64,000 nucleotides of DNA, from the NCBI RefSeq assembly GCF_000973105.1, contig NC_015844.1:4522501-4586500 (forward strand), written 5' to 3'. Shown piece by piece: positions 1-9,113 of the stretch (positions within the stretch are counted from its first letter, which is position 1; each line of letters starts with the position of its first letter). The position numbers and the translations under genes were made by a program. The notes beneath the pieces are model-generated. The model saw only the letters and a program-made list of their open reading frames with translations, was not told the DNA's origin and made no database searches. The DNA comes from Zobellia galactanivorans. GTDB taxonomy: Bacteria > Bacteroidota > Bacteroidia > Flavobacteriales > Flavobacteriaceae.

Positions 1-1797
1 GAGGTATATCAGTATGCGCTCTTTGTCGGCTTGGGCGGTCTGTGGTATTTGTTTTTGGCCGTCGTTTGGCACCGTATCAACCCCACAGGGGAAGTTGAAG
101 AGGTGTTTACGGAAACTTATCTTTTGACGGCAAAATTCCTGCATATCCGGGGGCGTTTGATCGAATCAAATACCAAGCGAGATGACTTACTTTCCGAATT
201 ACAGAAAATACAGGTTCAGCTCACCGAGAACCACGATAGCTTACGGGAGATGCTTATCGTCTCGCGAAAAAGTTCCGGACAATCCATGTACAACGGAAAA
301 CGGTTATTGGTACTTACCCAGTTGGTCGAGATGCTAGAAACGGCCATTTCCAACCCCGTCAACTATGCGAAGATGGATGATATTTTTTCAAGGCATCGAG
401 GATACATGGAAATGTTTCAAAGGCTTATGTTCCGAATTTCCGACCAATTGGAAAAAATCGGCCATGCCGGTAGTGATAGGAGGAAGTTGCCGAACAATAG
501 GGAGTTGAAAGAGTGTGTTGGGAGAATCAAGGAAGAGATTACCAAATTAAGGTCCATACCGAAGAACGAAAACTTGGAAGGCTTTTTAATGCTTCAAAAC
601 CTTTTTGAATATCAGGAGAAGCAGGTGGAAATGCTGAGAAAGATCAAATGGCTGCTCGATGACCCCAAACCCGAGGAACTAGAGTTGATCGACGAAGAAT
701 ATGCCCGTAAATTTGTAGCCTTGCCCGATTATGACCCCAAGGTACTTGTTCAGAACTTTAGTTTTGCCTCGTCTATATTCAAGCATGCTTTGCGCTTGGC
801 GGTCACCGTAATGATCGGTTACGGGGTGGGTACGATTTTTGAGTTTCAGAACCCGTATTGGATCTTGTTGACCATCATCATTATCCTTAGGCCAAGTTAC
901 GGCCTTACCAAGGCCCGTTCAAAAGACAGGATCATAGGAACCCTTATCGGAGGGGCCATTGCATTTGTTATAGTTTCCCTTGTACAGAATACCTATGTTT
1001 TTGCCGTGTTGGGCATAGCCTCCTTGGTAGCTGCATTTTCTATGCTACAGCGGAATTATAAAACGGCGGCTACCTTTATCACCTTGAGCGTGATATTCAT
1101 TTACGGTATTTTAAGGCCCGATATTTTGACCGTCATCCAATTTCGGATCCTCGATACGGTAGTGGGCGCGGCATTGTCGTTTTTGGCCACCTTATGGCTT
1201 TGGCCTACATGGGGCTTTCTGAACATCGCTAAGAATTTTGAGGACTCTTTGCGGGCCCACAAGAACTTTTTAATTGAAATAGGCCGTTTTTACAGTGCGA
1301 AGGAAAAATTGCTTGCCCCGCTTCGCGTTACCCGAAAGAAAGCTTTTGTAGAAACCTCTAACCTGAGTTCTGCCTTTCAACAAATGGTCCAAGAACCTAG
1401 GTCAAAGCAAAGGAATATAGACGAGGTGTATGAGTTTGTGGCGCTTAGCCATGCTTTTTTAGCCTCCTTGGCCTCTTTAAGCTCTTACATACAGAACCAC
1501 AACACTACGGAAGCTTCCGAAGGTTTTAAATCGGCCATAGCCCAAATAGGGGAGAATATGGATCGGGCCATGCATAGCTTGGCCCATGAAGGTGAAAATA
1601 CTGATTTTTCAATCAAAAACCTTGAACGCTCTTTTGAGGACAATCGTTCTAGGTTCGATACGATTGCCTGGGATTTTGAAAATGCCGTAAAGACCGGTAA
1701 GGTGAGAAATTTGCAGGAAGCCTATCTCATACTCGAACAGTTGCGTTGGCTCTTTTCCCTTAGTGGTAAAATGTTGAAATTGAGTTCGAAGATCTAG
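1..1797 (+). CDS. FUSC/YccS-family inner membrane protein (5'-truncated by window)
   Basis: The reading frame is open from base 1, so the gene begins before the window; a TTG at 31 is internal. The visible 598 codons hold a long soluble, helix-rich segment (about residues 30-240), then a cluster of about five or six membrane segments around residues 255-405, with an RPSYG...R..DR..GT..GG stretch typical of the FUSC/YccS fusaric-acid-resistance-like family, then a soluble C-terminal tail. Full-length members have two such membrane blocks and about 700-750 residues, so the first block is mostly missing here. The role is probably efflux or an envelope function; the substrate is unknown. It lies just upstream of the regulated island, and its own promoter is not visible. 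Confidence 0.8.
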   Translation, partial: EVYQYALFVGLGGLWYLFLAVVWHRINPTGEVEEVFTETYLLTAKFLHIRGRLIESNTKRDDLLSELQKIQVQLTENHDSLREMLIVSRKSSGQSMYNGKRLLVLTQLVEMLETAISNPVNYAKMDDIFSRHRGYMEMFQRLMFRISDQLEKIGHAGSDRRKLPNNRELKECVGRIKEEITKLRSIPKNENLEGFLMLQNLFEYQEKQVEMLRKIKWLLDDPKPEELELIDEEYARKFVALPDYDPKVLVQNFSFASSIFKHALRLAVTVMIGYGVGTIFEFQNPYWILLTIIIILRPSYGLTKARSKDRIIGTLIGGAIAFVIVSLVQNTYVFAVLGIASLVAAFSMLQRNYKTAATFITLSVIFIYGILRPDILTVIQFRILDTVVGAALSFLATLWLWPTWGFLNIAKNFEDSLRAHKNFLIEIGRFYSAKEKLLAPLRVTRKKAFVETSNLSSAFQQMVQEPRSKQRNIDEVYEFVALSHAFLASLASLSSYIQNHNTTEASEGFKSAIAQIGENMDRAMHSLAHEGENTDFSIKNLERSFEDNRSRFDTIAWDFENAVKTGKVRNLQEAYLILEQLRWLFSLSGKMLKLSSKI

Positions 1798-1841
1798 TTT
1801 TTCAAATACTTCTTTATTTTTTTTGTTAAAATCCTACATCC

Positions 1842-1884
1842 TGACCTAGGTCATTCTTTTGGTTGTGCTTCCATTATACTTTAG
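1842..1884 (+). promoter_or_regulatory. Island motif site 1 plus -7 box, upstream of hsp20
   Basis: A perfect palindrome TGACCTAGGTCA lies at 1842-1853. A -7-like box TACTTTAG lies at 1877-1884 and starts 35 bp after the palindrome start. The site therefore sits near -41 relative to a start point near 1888, as for a class II Crp/Fnr-type activator. Confidence 0.75.
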
Positions 1885-1919
1885 CCGTACGTTAATTGTT
1901 TAACTAAAAAGTTGATATT

Positions 1920-2354
1920 ATGTCACTAATTAAATTTAACAAAAGACCCTGGGGAAATCTTGTAAGTAATGATTTTTTCAACAACGACGATTTTTTTAAT
2001 GGAGGTTCTTGGTTGGGAAAACTAGAAGAGCCGGCCATGAATGTTAAGGAAAACGAAGATAATTTTGAAATTGAACTTGCGGCACCTGGTTATGACAAGA
2101 AAGATTTCAATGTGAGTATCGATAATGGGTGCCTGAACATTTCAGCGGAAAATTCCAATGTCAAAAAAGAAGAGGAAGATAACTATAGCCGTAAGGAGTT
2201 TAGTTATACCTCTTTTCAAAAATCACTCCGATTGCCTGAAAGCGTAGCCGACGATAAAATAAAGGCGAGCTATAAAGATGGCCTTCTCAAATTCAAAATT
2301 GCCAAAAAAGAAGAAGCCAAAAAACACAGTCCGAAAACTGTAGAGATATCATAA
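1920..2354 (+). CDS. Small heat-shock protein, Hsp20/alpha-crystallin family
   Basis: A 144-residue ATP-independent holdase chaperone. The N-terminal arm is short and rich in Asn/Phe/Trp. The alpha-crystallin domain spans about residues 36-130 (starting near PAMNVKENEDNFEIELAAPG) and ends with the usual DGLLKFKIAKKE strand. The tail carries a VEI motif of the IxI type used for oligomer contacts. Length fits the family. It is a single-gene unit immediately downstream of motif site 1, which suggests control by the island regulator rather than by a heat-shock repressor; no CIRCE-type repeat was seen. Confidence 0.95.
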   Translation: MSLIKFNKRPWGNLVSNDFFNNDDFFNGGSWLGKLEEPAMNVKENEDNFEIELAAPGYDKKDFNVSIDNGCLNISAENSNVKKEEEDNYSRKEFSYTSFQKSLRLPESVADDKIKASYKDGLLKFKIAKKEEAKKHSPKTVEIS

Positions 2355-2444
2355 GAAACACTAATCGTTAGAACAGCCTTCTTATCAAAACCTGTATGCG
2401 TCCATGTAGGTAGGTTAGATATGAGGGCTTTCTTTTTGTTATAA

Positions 2445-2500
2445 TTCTTCTTCTTCTTCTTCTTCTTCTTCTTCTTCTTCTTCTTCTTCTTCTTCTTCTT
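2445..2500. repeat. (TTC)n trinucleotide microsatellite
   Basis: About 18.7 uninterrupted copies of TTC (56 bp) in the intergenic region between hsp20 and the next gene, roughly 90 bp upstream of motif site 2. On the minus strand it reads GAA repeats. It produces a spurious poly-lysine reading frame and is not judged coding. Confidence 0.95.
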
Positions 2501-2591
2501 GGGTTTGACGATAAACCCTCTGACCTGCCATATGTAAGGCGCCATTAACCTTTGCTCGGCGTTTGGTCCAAAAAAACTTCACTTTCTTTTA

Positions 2592-2634
2592 TGATATTGG
2601 TCAGGGAGAGACCGTATTTAATTACGGTAATTTG
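2592..2634 (+). promoter_or_regulatory. Island motif site 2 plus -7 box
   Basis: TGATATTGGTCA lies at 2592-2603. The expected -7 position (2627-2634) reads GTAATTTG: the TTTG half aligns exactly at the island spacing and the TA half does not. The target is the gene starting at 2668, probably with the following phospholipase-D-type gene. Confidence 0.6.
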
Positions 2635-2667
2635 TACAAATACAAATACCCTACTATATTTAACATT

Positions 2668-3258
2668 ATGGTCAAATACGTAATCGGACTTATTTTTTGC
2701 ATTGGTCTTATGGGCGATAGCCTTGTTCCCGATACGGTATTGCAATACGATATCCTAATGAAAAACAAGCTTATAGGGAGTTTAGAAGTAAGCCGAAAGA
2801 CCGTGGGCACCGTAACTACTTATCAGAGTTTTACCAGCATCAAAACCAAGCTATTGACACCGATAGCGGTAGACTATAAGTATGATGTAAGCTTTGACAA
2901 TGACCACCTTCAAAAGGCCAATGTCAATATTTTGGTCAACAATAGGCCCCACGCCGAGACAAGTACTTTGTGGAAAAATGATCAATATCGTATCCTAAAG
3001 AACAAAAAGGAAAGTAACTTGAAAGATTCTATCGACTATACCACTATATTGCTGTACTTTAAGGAGCCAAAGCATATCGATTATTGCTATTCGGAACAAG
3101 ATGGTACTATGAATACCATAGTGGCCCTAGGAAACCATAGCTACAAGAAAATCAATGCGAATGGCAAGGAAAACTTATACTTTTATAAAAAAGGTATTTT
3201 GCATCATGCTACTATTGATGGAGGTGTGGTTAATTTTGAAATGCGCATCAGTGAGTAG
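2668..3258 (+). CDS. Uncharacterised exported protein, DUF6134-like
   Basis: A 196-residue protein of unknown function. The frame extends upstream to 2563, but the start at 2668 (MVKYVIGLIFCIG) gives a proper hydrophobic signal segment and lies about 30 bp after the -7 box, whereas an earlier start would overlap the promoter. The mature part is rich in beta-strand and reads like flavobacterial DUF6134 proteins (YDI...NKLIGSLEVSRK near the N-terminus), an assignment from memory. It is 51 bp upstream of the cardiolipin-synthase-like gene and probably co-transcribed, so a periplasmic or lipid-related role is possible but unproven. Confidence 0.7.
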   Translation: MVKYVIGLIFCIGLMGDSLVPDTVLQYDILMKNKLIGSLEVSRKTVGTVTTYQSFTSIKTKLLTPIAVDYKYDVSFDNDHLQKANVNILVNNRPHAETSTLWKNDQYRILKNKKESNLKDSIDYTTILLYFKEPKHIDYCYSEQDGTMNTIVALGNHSYKKINANGKENLYFYKKGILHHATIDGGVVNFEMRISE

Positions 3259-3309
3259 GTCTTCAGGAAAAGATGATTTGTTTGCATTGGATAAAATAAC
3301 ATTTGGAAT

Positions 3310-4746
3310 ATGACCATCGCACTTATCGTTTACTTTTCGTTGGCCCTGTTCTTGGTAGGCAGGTTACTGCTCTATGGTATACGCCCCACAAAGACCCTTG
3401 CTTGGCTTTTGGCCATCTTTACCATACCGGTCGGCGGTATGTTGTTTTACTTCGTTCTGGGGCGTAACAGAAGAAAAAACAAGTTTTACCGCCTTAAAAA
3501 GACCGAAGAGATATCGGCATACCTAAAAACGGTCGAGGCCTATTGTGATGACATAGATCGAAATAATGGGGTGAACGTGCCCGAACCGATAAAAGGCCAC
3601 ATCAAATTGGTAAAGCTCATAGCCAAAAACTCCAGCTTTTTACCTAGTTTAGGTAATGAGCTGACTCCCCTAAAGGATGGACCGGCAACCTTTGACGCCA
3701 TTTTTCAGGCTATGGAAGGTGCCCAAAAGTTTATACATGTTCAATACTATATTTTTGAGGAAGGTGAACTGGCCGATCGATTTCTGGCCCTTTGGCAACG
3801 AAAAATAAAGGAAGGGGTTGAAATCCGTTTTCTATACGACGGTTTGGGAAGCAATACCTTAAGTAAGGCCTATGTCAACCAACTCAAGGAATCAGGGGTA
3901 GAAGTATTTAGTTTTTTGCCCATTCGGTTCAAAAGGCTGCTCTCGTCCATTAATTACCGAAACCATAGGAAGATTGTGGTGGTTGATGGGCATACCGCCT
4001 TTACGGGCGGTGTTAACGTATCGGACAAGTACATTAACGGTGACCCGGTGTTGGGTACTTGGCACGATATGCATTTGCGACTTAGGGGGCCTATAGTCAA
4101 TAGCCTTCAGGCGGTATTTGCCATGGACTGGAGTTTTGCCAGTGGCAAGGACGATATGCTGACATTGTCGTATTTTTCGAACATACCCAAGATTGGAAAA
4201 TCTATTGTACAGACCGTTTCGAGCGGCCCTGATTCCGATTTTCCGTCGGTGCATCAACTGTATTTTTCATTGATCAACAGCGCCAAAAAGTACATCTACA
4301 TCGTAAACCCCTATATTATTCCGGGGGAAGCCCTTATGGAAGCTTTACAGGTAGCCGCTTTGGGCGGGGTCGATGTCAGGATCTTGCTTTCATCCAACTC
4401 CGATAGTTTTTTGGTCAGATGGGGCGTACGCTCGTATTTTGAAAACTTTTTGGAAGCCGGGGTTAGAATTTACCAATATCCTGACGGTTTCTTGCACAGT
4501 AAACTCATGTTTACCGACGATGAACTGACGACCATAGGTACCGCCAACCTCGATGTGAGGAGTTTTGAACAAAATTACGAGGTCAATGTTTTGGCCTATG
4601 ATAAAGAACTGACAAAGCAGCTAAAACGTGATTTTTTAAATGATTGCAAAATTAGCCAAGAAATAAATTATAAGGAATTTACACGGCGACCCAAGTCCGA
4701 GCGTTTTAAAGAGGGACTCGCCAAAGTATTTAGTCCCGTCTTGTAA
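3310..4746 (+). CDS. cls: Cardiolipin synthase-like phospholipase D family protein
   Basis: A 478-residue protein. Two N-terminal membrane segments (about residues 3-20 and 30-52) are followed by two phospholipase D domains. HKD motif 1 is H219, K221, D226 in NHRKIVVVDG; HKD motif 2 is H396, K398, D403 in HSKLMFTDD, followed by the typical GTANLD. Known bacterial Cls enzymes of this layout join two phosphatidylglycerols, or PG and PE, into cardiolipin at the inner membrane. Start, length and motifs fit the family well. It is the second gene of a unit driven by motif site 2, next to a patatin-like lipase, which suggests regulated membrane lipid remodelling. Confidence 0.9.
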   Translation: MTIALIVYFSLALFLVGRLLLYGIRPTKTLAWLLAIFTIPVGGMLFYFVLGRNRRKNKFYRLKKTEEISAYLKTVEAYCDDIDRNNGVNVPEPIKGHIKLVKLIAKNSSFLPSLGNELTPLKDGPATFDAIFQAMEGAQKFIHVQYYIFEEGELADRFLALWQRKIKEGVEIRFLYDGLGSNTLSKAYVNQLKESGVEVFSFLPIRFKRLLSSINYRNHRKIVVVDGHTAFTGGVNVSDKYINGDPVLGTWHDMHLRLRGPIVNSLQAVFAMDWSFASGKDDMLTLSYFSNIPKIGKSIVQTVSSGPDSDFPSVHQLYFSLINSAKKYIYIVNPYIIPGEALMEALQVAALGGVDVRILLSSNSDSFLVRWGVRSYFENFLEAGVRIYQYPDGFLHSKLMFTDDELTTIGTANLDVRSFEQNYEVNVLAYDKELTKQLKRDFLNDCKISQEINYKEFTRRPKSERFKEGLAKVFSPVL

Positions 4747-4755
4747 TATGACCTA

Positions 4756-4798
4756 TGATTTGGATCATATTTAGATAGAGGTATAGTTCGTAAATTTC
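4756..4798 (+). promoter_or_regulatory. Island motif site 3 plus -7 box, upstream of patatin-like gene
   Basis: TGATTTGGATCA lies at 4756-4767, with TAAATTTC (seven of eight positions allowed by TAnnTTTG) at 4791-4798, again at exactly 35 bp. The predicted start of transcription is about 15 bp before the ATG at 4818. Confidence 0.7.
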
Positions 4799-4817
4799 CA
4801 CAATTAGCGCAAAACAA

Positions 4818-5594
4818 ATGAATATAGGTCTTGTACTTTCAGGAGGAGGAATTAGGGGAGTGGCGCATATTGGCGCTATAAAGGCTTTAGAGGAGCACGG
4901 GATATTCCCGACACATATATCGGGTACCAGTGCCGGAGCCATTGTGGGAGCACTCTATGCGGGAGGTGTCGGTTGGGCCGAAATATTACATTTTTTTAAA
5001 ACCATCCCCCTATTTCGTACACAGAAGTATGCCCGTAGCAAACCGGGCTTTTTAGATACGGAGAAGTACTATGATAATTTCAAGGAATTTTTTCCCAAGG
5101 ACGATTTTAGTGTATTAAAGAAACCGCTCTACGTAACGGGTACCGACATCATAAAGGGTACGCTCAAAATATTCCATAAGGGGCAACTCATTCGACCAGT
5201 ATTGGCCTCGGCTTCCTTTCCGGGAATGTTTACCCCTACAAAAATAGGTGACGCTTATTATATTGACGGGGGGGTTCTCAATAATTTCCCCATTGAACCG
5301 CTAAAGAATAAGTGCGATAAAATTATCGGGGTCTATGTCAATCCACTGAAAAAAATAAGAATGGAAGATCTAAAACATTCTTATACTGTCGTGGAGCGGG
5401 CCTATAAATTGAAGTCCGCTTCCGAATCCATGCTAAAATTCGCGGAATTTGACATGATTATCTCCCCTGAAGGTCTTTCCGCTTTCGGCACCTTCGATAT
5501 GAACAGTATCGATGCCATATTTGAATTGGGCTATCGGGCCGCTAAAAAAAATCTTGAAGAAAACGACGTAGCATTGCAGTTTACGGTTGAATAG
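4818..5594 (+). CDS. Patatin-like phospholipase family protein
   Basis: A 258-residue cytoplasmic or membrane-associated lipid acyl hydrolase of the patatin/RssA type. The oxyanion loop GGGIRG is at residues 9-14, the nucleophile S38 lies in GTSAG (36-40), and the partner aspartate D150 lies in DGG, giving the complete Ser-Asp dyad. There is no signal peptide, unlike the larger outer-membrane PlpD-type proteins. It is a single-gene unit behind motif site 3, between the Cls-like gene and the sensor kinase. The substrate is not predictable; phospholipid turnover is the usual inference. Confidence 0.9.
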   Translation: MNIGLVLSGGGIRGVAHIGAIKALEEHGIFPTHISGTSAGAIVGALYAGGVGWAEILHFFKTIPLFRTQKYARSKPGFLDTEKYYDNFKEFFPKDDFSVLKKPLYVTGTDIIKGTLKIFHKGQLIRPVLASASFPGMFTPTKIGDAYYIDGGVLNNFPIEPLKNKCDKIIGVYVNPLKKIRMEDLKHSYTVVERAYKLKSASESMLKFAEFDMIISPEGLSAFGTFDMNSIDAIFELGYRAAKKNLEENDVALQFTVE

Positions 5595-5628
5595 TATAGC
5601 AAATAGTGTCGGTTAAAGTAGAAATCAT

Positions 5629-5671
5629 GACAAAGGTCATGTTTCTATAAGGAAGACCATTATATATTTGT
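5629..5671 (+). promoter_or_regulatory. Island motif site 4 plus perfect -7 box, upstream of the sensor kinase operon
   Basis: TGACAAAGGTCA lies at 5629-5640 and a perfect TAnnTTTG box (TATATTTG) at 5664-5671, at the same 35-bp register. This implies autoregulation of the kinase/response-regulator operon. The leader to the ATG at 5835 would be about 160 nt, unusually long among these units. Confidence 0.75.
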
Positions 5672-5834
5672 TAAAATCATACATGGACGCTTTTTTCCTC
5701 TATAGTATTCGGAGCGTACTACGCCCCACTATTCGGAGTCGGTCTAGGTATGCATATTTATAGGCCCAATTTTGCAACGTGGCCCCGCCTTTTTTGTAAT
5801 TTAGTTTGAAAATAAGGCTTCTAGACTGTACCCA

Positions 5835-8800
5835 ATGGTAGAAAAACTAAAAGACAATGACCTTTTCAAAGGAATATTTGAATCTTCGGTAGAAGGTATT
5901 ATTGTGGTGGACTATAAGGGGCGCATTTTCAGGGCCAACCCTTCAGTAGAAAAAATGTTCGGCTACGGACCGGGTGAATTGGCCCATAAAACGGTAGAAG
6001 ACCTTGTGCCGGGCCAATATGGAAAATCCCATCAAAACCATAGAAAGAACTTTGCCAAAAAACCTACGTCCCGACCTATGGGAAAAGGAGGGAATCTATG
6101 GGCCCTGAGAAAAGACGGCTCACAGTTTCCTGTGGAAATCAGTTTGAGTCCGACCCAAATCAACGATGAAAACGTTGTGGTTGCCTTTGTCATAGATATA
6201 ACCGATCGTTTATTGGCCGAAAAAAAGGCCGCCGTCAGTGCCGAGAAAATGAACGAGGCACAAAGTTTGGCCCATATCGGTAGCTGGGTATGGAACCTGA
6301 GGACCAATGAAAGAAACTGGTCGGATGAATTTTATAGAATATGCGGCCTGCCTCCTGGTGATAAGCGGTTAAATGTTGATACGGTCCTACAATTCATTCA
6401 TCCAGACGACCGTCAAGCTACCATAGACGACATTGCATACGCCATTGAAAACAAAACTTCCTATTCCAACAATAAAAGAATGGTCAGAACCGATGGTAGC
6501 ATACGATATATCACGGCAAGGGGTAAGGCCTCATATGACAATGAGGGCAAGCCCTTGGAATGGTTCGGCACCATACAAGACGTCACGGAACAAAAGGCAA
6601 CCGAACAGCAACTCGAAGAAAACCTGACCAAGAACAAAGCTTTGCTAGAGGCTTTGCCCGATATGATGTTTATATTGGATTATGAAGGGGAATTTCTTGA
6701 CTACTATGTACCCGAACCCGAAAAATTGTTCGCTCCGGCGTCTAGTATAATAGGGGGGCATATAAAAGAACTCTTGCCGCCCCATATTTGCCAGGCGATT
6801 CGCGATGGAATCGATAAAACTATTAAAACTAACGAAATACAATTTGTAGAGTACAATTTTGACGGGGAGAAGGGAAGGCAATTTTACGAAGGCCGTATTG
6901 TCCCTATGGACAAAAACCGCCTTCTGACCATTATCCGTGATATTACGAACGAAAGGGCCATAGAGAATATTCTATATGTGCGCAATCAGGCTCTGGCGGC
7001 AACGGCCAACGGGATTATTATTTGTGATGCCCGAGAGCCCGACCATCCTATTATATATGCCAATGAGGCCTTTTGTAAGACCACGGGATATGATGAGGAC
7101 GATTTTATGGGGAAGAATTGTCGTTTCTTACAGCGTGAGGACAAGGATCAGTTCGAGATCAAATTAATGTCCGAGGCTATTAGAAATGGAGAGGATTGCC
7201 GTGTGGTGTTGCGTAATTATAGAAAAGATGGTTCCTTGTTTTGGAACGAGGTGAGTATTACGCCCATATACAATGAAGAAAAGGTGTTGACCCATTTTGT
7301 TGGGGTACATAACGATGTTACGGCCCATAAGGTAGAGGAGTTTTTTAAGATCGGGCAATCCCATGTTATGGATATGATCATTCAACATGAACCATTGGAA
7401 CACATTGCCTATAAAATTGTAGAGACCATTGAAACCGCCATTCCCAATTGCCATGGGTCAATTCTGTTATTGGATAAGGAAACGGGCAGTTTAAGGCAAT
7501 TGGCGGCACCAAACGTGCCGAAAAGCTTTACGGATGCCATTGAGGGAATGCAAATAGGAGCAGAAAACGGGTCTTGTGGTGCAGCGGCCTATTTAAAAAA
7601 AGAAATCATTGTTTCCGATACCTCTAGTGATCCGCTTTGGAGCGCATTTAGGGAATTGGCCGAGGAAGCCAACCTTAAGGCGTGTTGGTCCTTCCCTATA
7701 TTTTCGTCCAACCAAGAATTGCTGGGCACCTTTGCCATTTACTTCAATGTTTCGAGAATACCGCTCGATACCGAAAAGGAAATCATATATAATATCACCC
7801 AGGCCACAAGTGTGGCCATTGAGCAGCACAATATCAGCGCAGCGCTACGGAAGAGTAGGGAAGAACTGGCCGTCTATGCCGAAGCACTGGAAAACAAGGT
7901 GGCCGAACGTACCGTTGAATTAAAGGATATGGTGCGGAAGTTGGTGGAGTCGAATATGAATCTCGAAGATCAAATTCAGATTACCAAGACCGCCGAAAAC
8001 AGTGCTATTGCCAGTCAAGAGTTGTTGGTTACCATTTTTAGAAATTTTCCCAAGGGCTTTGTAGGGGTGGTCGATATGCATTTACGTGTAGTGTTCATAG
8101 AGGGCGAAGATCTCGATACACTCAATTTCAGGAAGGCTATACAAGTGGGGGATACCATTGACGAGTTAAACAATGTTCCTGCCGAACTAAAGAAAAAAGT
8201 GAAGCAAAACGTACTAAAGACCTTAAAAGGCGAACATCGCTCCTTTGAGGCGAAAGTACAAGGCAAATCGTATTTGGTCAATACCACCCCTTTGTTCAAT
8301 GAGGAGCAAGAGGTGGTTCAGGCCTTGATCGTCTATAATAACATTTCCGACCAAAAACGGGTAGAGGTCGAGATTCGCAATACGCTGCAAAAGGAAAAGG
8401 AACTCAACGAGTTGAAATCTAGATTCATTTCAATGGCTTCCCATGAGTTCAGAACTCCCTTAAGTGCCATTCTATCGGCAACCAACCTTATTGAAAGGCG
8501 AAATGGCGACGGTCAGGAAGAAAAGCGAACAAAGTATATTCAAACCATAAAGGGCAGTGTGAAAAATTTGGTAGACATACTGAACGATTTCCTATCTTTA
8601 AGTAAATTGGAAGAGGGCAAGGTAGTGGCCCAGCCCATCTTGTTCGATTTTGTTGAATTTATAGAGGTATTGGTAGAAGAGGTCCAAGGTGTGAAAAAGA
8701 ACGGACAGACCATAGATGTCATTAACAGCCGTTCGCGTATAGAAGTAGGGCTTGACACCAAATTACTAAGACATATTGTACATAATTTATTGTCTAACGC

Positions 8801-9113
8801 CATAAAGTATTCTGAAGAGCACAAGCCTATTACGTTAAAAATCGATACCAAGGACGATAAGCTTTTTATTGAGGTTGCGGATCGGGGTATCGGAATACCG
8901 GCAGAGGATCAAGATTACCTGTTCCAGCGTTTTTATCGGGCAAAAAATGCCACCAATTTTCAAGGTACAGGGTTAGGTTTGAACATTGTAAGGCAATACA
9001 CGCTTTTAATGAACGGAACTATCAGCTTTCGGAGCCAACTTGGCCAAGGCACCACTTTTATCGTAGAACTCCCCTTAAATCTTTTGACAAATGAAAAAAA
9101 TACTGCTTATTGA
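5835..9113 (+). CDS. Multi-sensor histidine kinase: PAS/LOV-GAF-PAS-HisKA-HATPase
   Basis: A 1092-residue soluble sensor kinase with no membrane segment. Visible order: PAS 1 (about 10-130), PAS 2 of PAS_3 type (about 140-260), PAS 3 (about 265-380), a LOV-like PAS 4 (about 385-500), GAF (about 515-665), coiled coil, PAS 5 (about 725-850), HisKA with phospho-acceptor H870 in SHEFRTP, then HATPase with N box (HNLLSNAIKYS), G1 (DRGIGIP) and G2 (GTGLGLNI). PAS 4 contains GKNCRFLQ with C429 at the photoadduct position and both flavin Asn positions (RNYRKDGSLFWN). The Gln normally in the FVGVQxD strand is His492. The kinase is therefore intact and likely senses light and/or redox with small ligands. 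It overlaps the downstream response regulator by 23 bp, so the two are a cognate pair. Confidence 0.93.
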   Translation: MVEKLKDNDLFKGIFESSVEGIIVVDYKGRIFRANPSVEKMFGYGPGELAHKTVEDLVPGQYGKSHQNHRKNFAKKPTSRPMGKGGNLWALRKDGSQFPVEISLSPTQINDENVVVAFVIDITDRLLAEKKAAVSAEKMNEAQSLAHIGSWVWNLRTNERNWSDEFYRICGLPPGDKRLNVDTVLQFIHPDDRQATIDDIAYAIENKTSYSNNKRMVRTDGSIRYITARGKASYDNEGKPLEWFGTIQDVTEQKATEQQLEENLTKNKALLEALPDMMFILDYEGEFLDYYVPEPEKLFAPASSIIGGHIKELLPPHICQAIRDGIDKTIKTNEIQFVEYNFDGEKGRQFYEGRIVPMDKNRLLTIIRDITNERAIENILYVRNQALAATANGIIICDAREPDHPIIYANEAFCKTTGYDEDDFMGKNCRFLQREDKDQFEIKLMSEAIRNGEDCRVVLRNYRKDGSLFWNEVSITPIYNEEKVLTHFVGVHNDVTAHKVEEFFKIGQSHVMDMIIQHEPLEHIAYKIVETIETAIPNCHGSILLLDKETGSLRQLAAPNVPKSFTDAIEGMQIGAENGSCGAAAYLKKEIIVSDTSSDPLWSAFRELAEEANLKACWSFPIFSSNQELLGTFAIYFNVSRIPLDTEKEIIYNITQATSVAIEQHNISAALRKSREELAVYAEALENKVAERTVELKDMVRKLVESNMNLEDQIQITKTAENSAIASQELLVTIFRNFPKGFVGVVDMHLRVVFIEGEDLDTLNFRKAIQVGDTIDELNNVPAELKKKVKQNVLKTLKGEHRSFEAKVQGKSYLVNTTPLFNEEQEVVQALIVYNNISDQKRVEVEIRNTLQKEKELNELKSRFISMASHEFRTPLSAILSATNLIERRNGDGQEEKRTKYIQTIKGSVKNLVDILNDFLSLSKLEEGKVVAQPILFDFVEFIEVLVEEVQGVKKNGQTIDVINSRSRIEVGLDTKLLRHIVHNLLSNAIKYSEEHKPITLKIDTKDDKLFIEVADRGIGIPAEDQDYLFQRFYRAKNATNFQGTGLGLNIVRQYTLLMNGTISFRSQLGQGTTFIVELPLNLLTNEKNTAY

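Noticed and set aside
2270-2545. A 91-codon minus-strand frame with a long poly-lysine run
   Set aside because: It is produced by the TTC repeat and overlaps the hsp20 3' end on the opposite strand; no start signals or homology.
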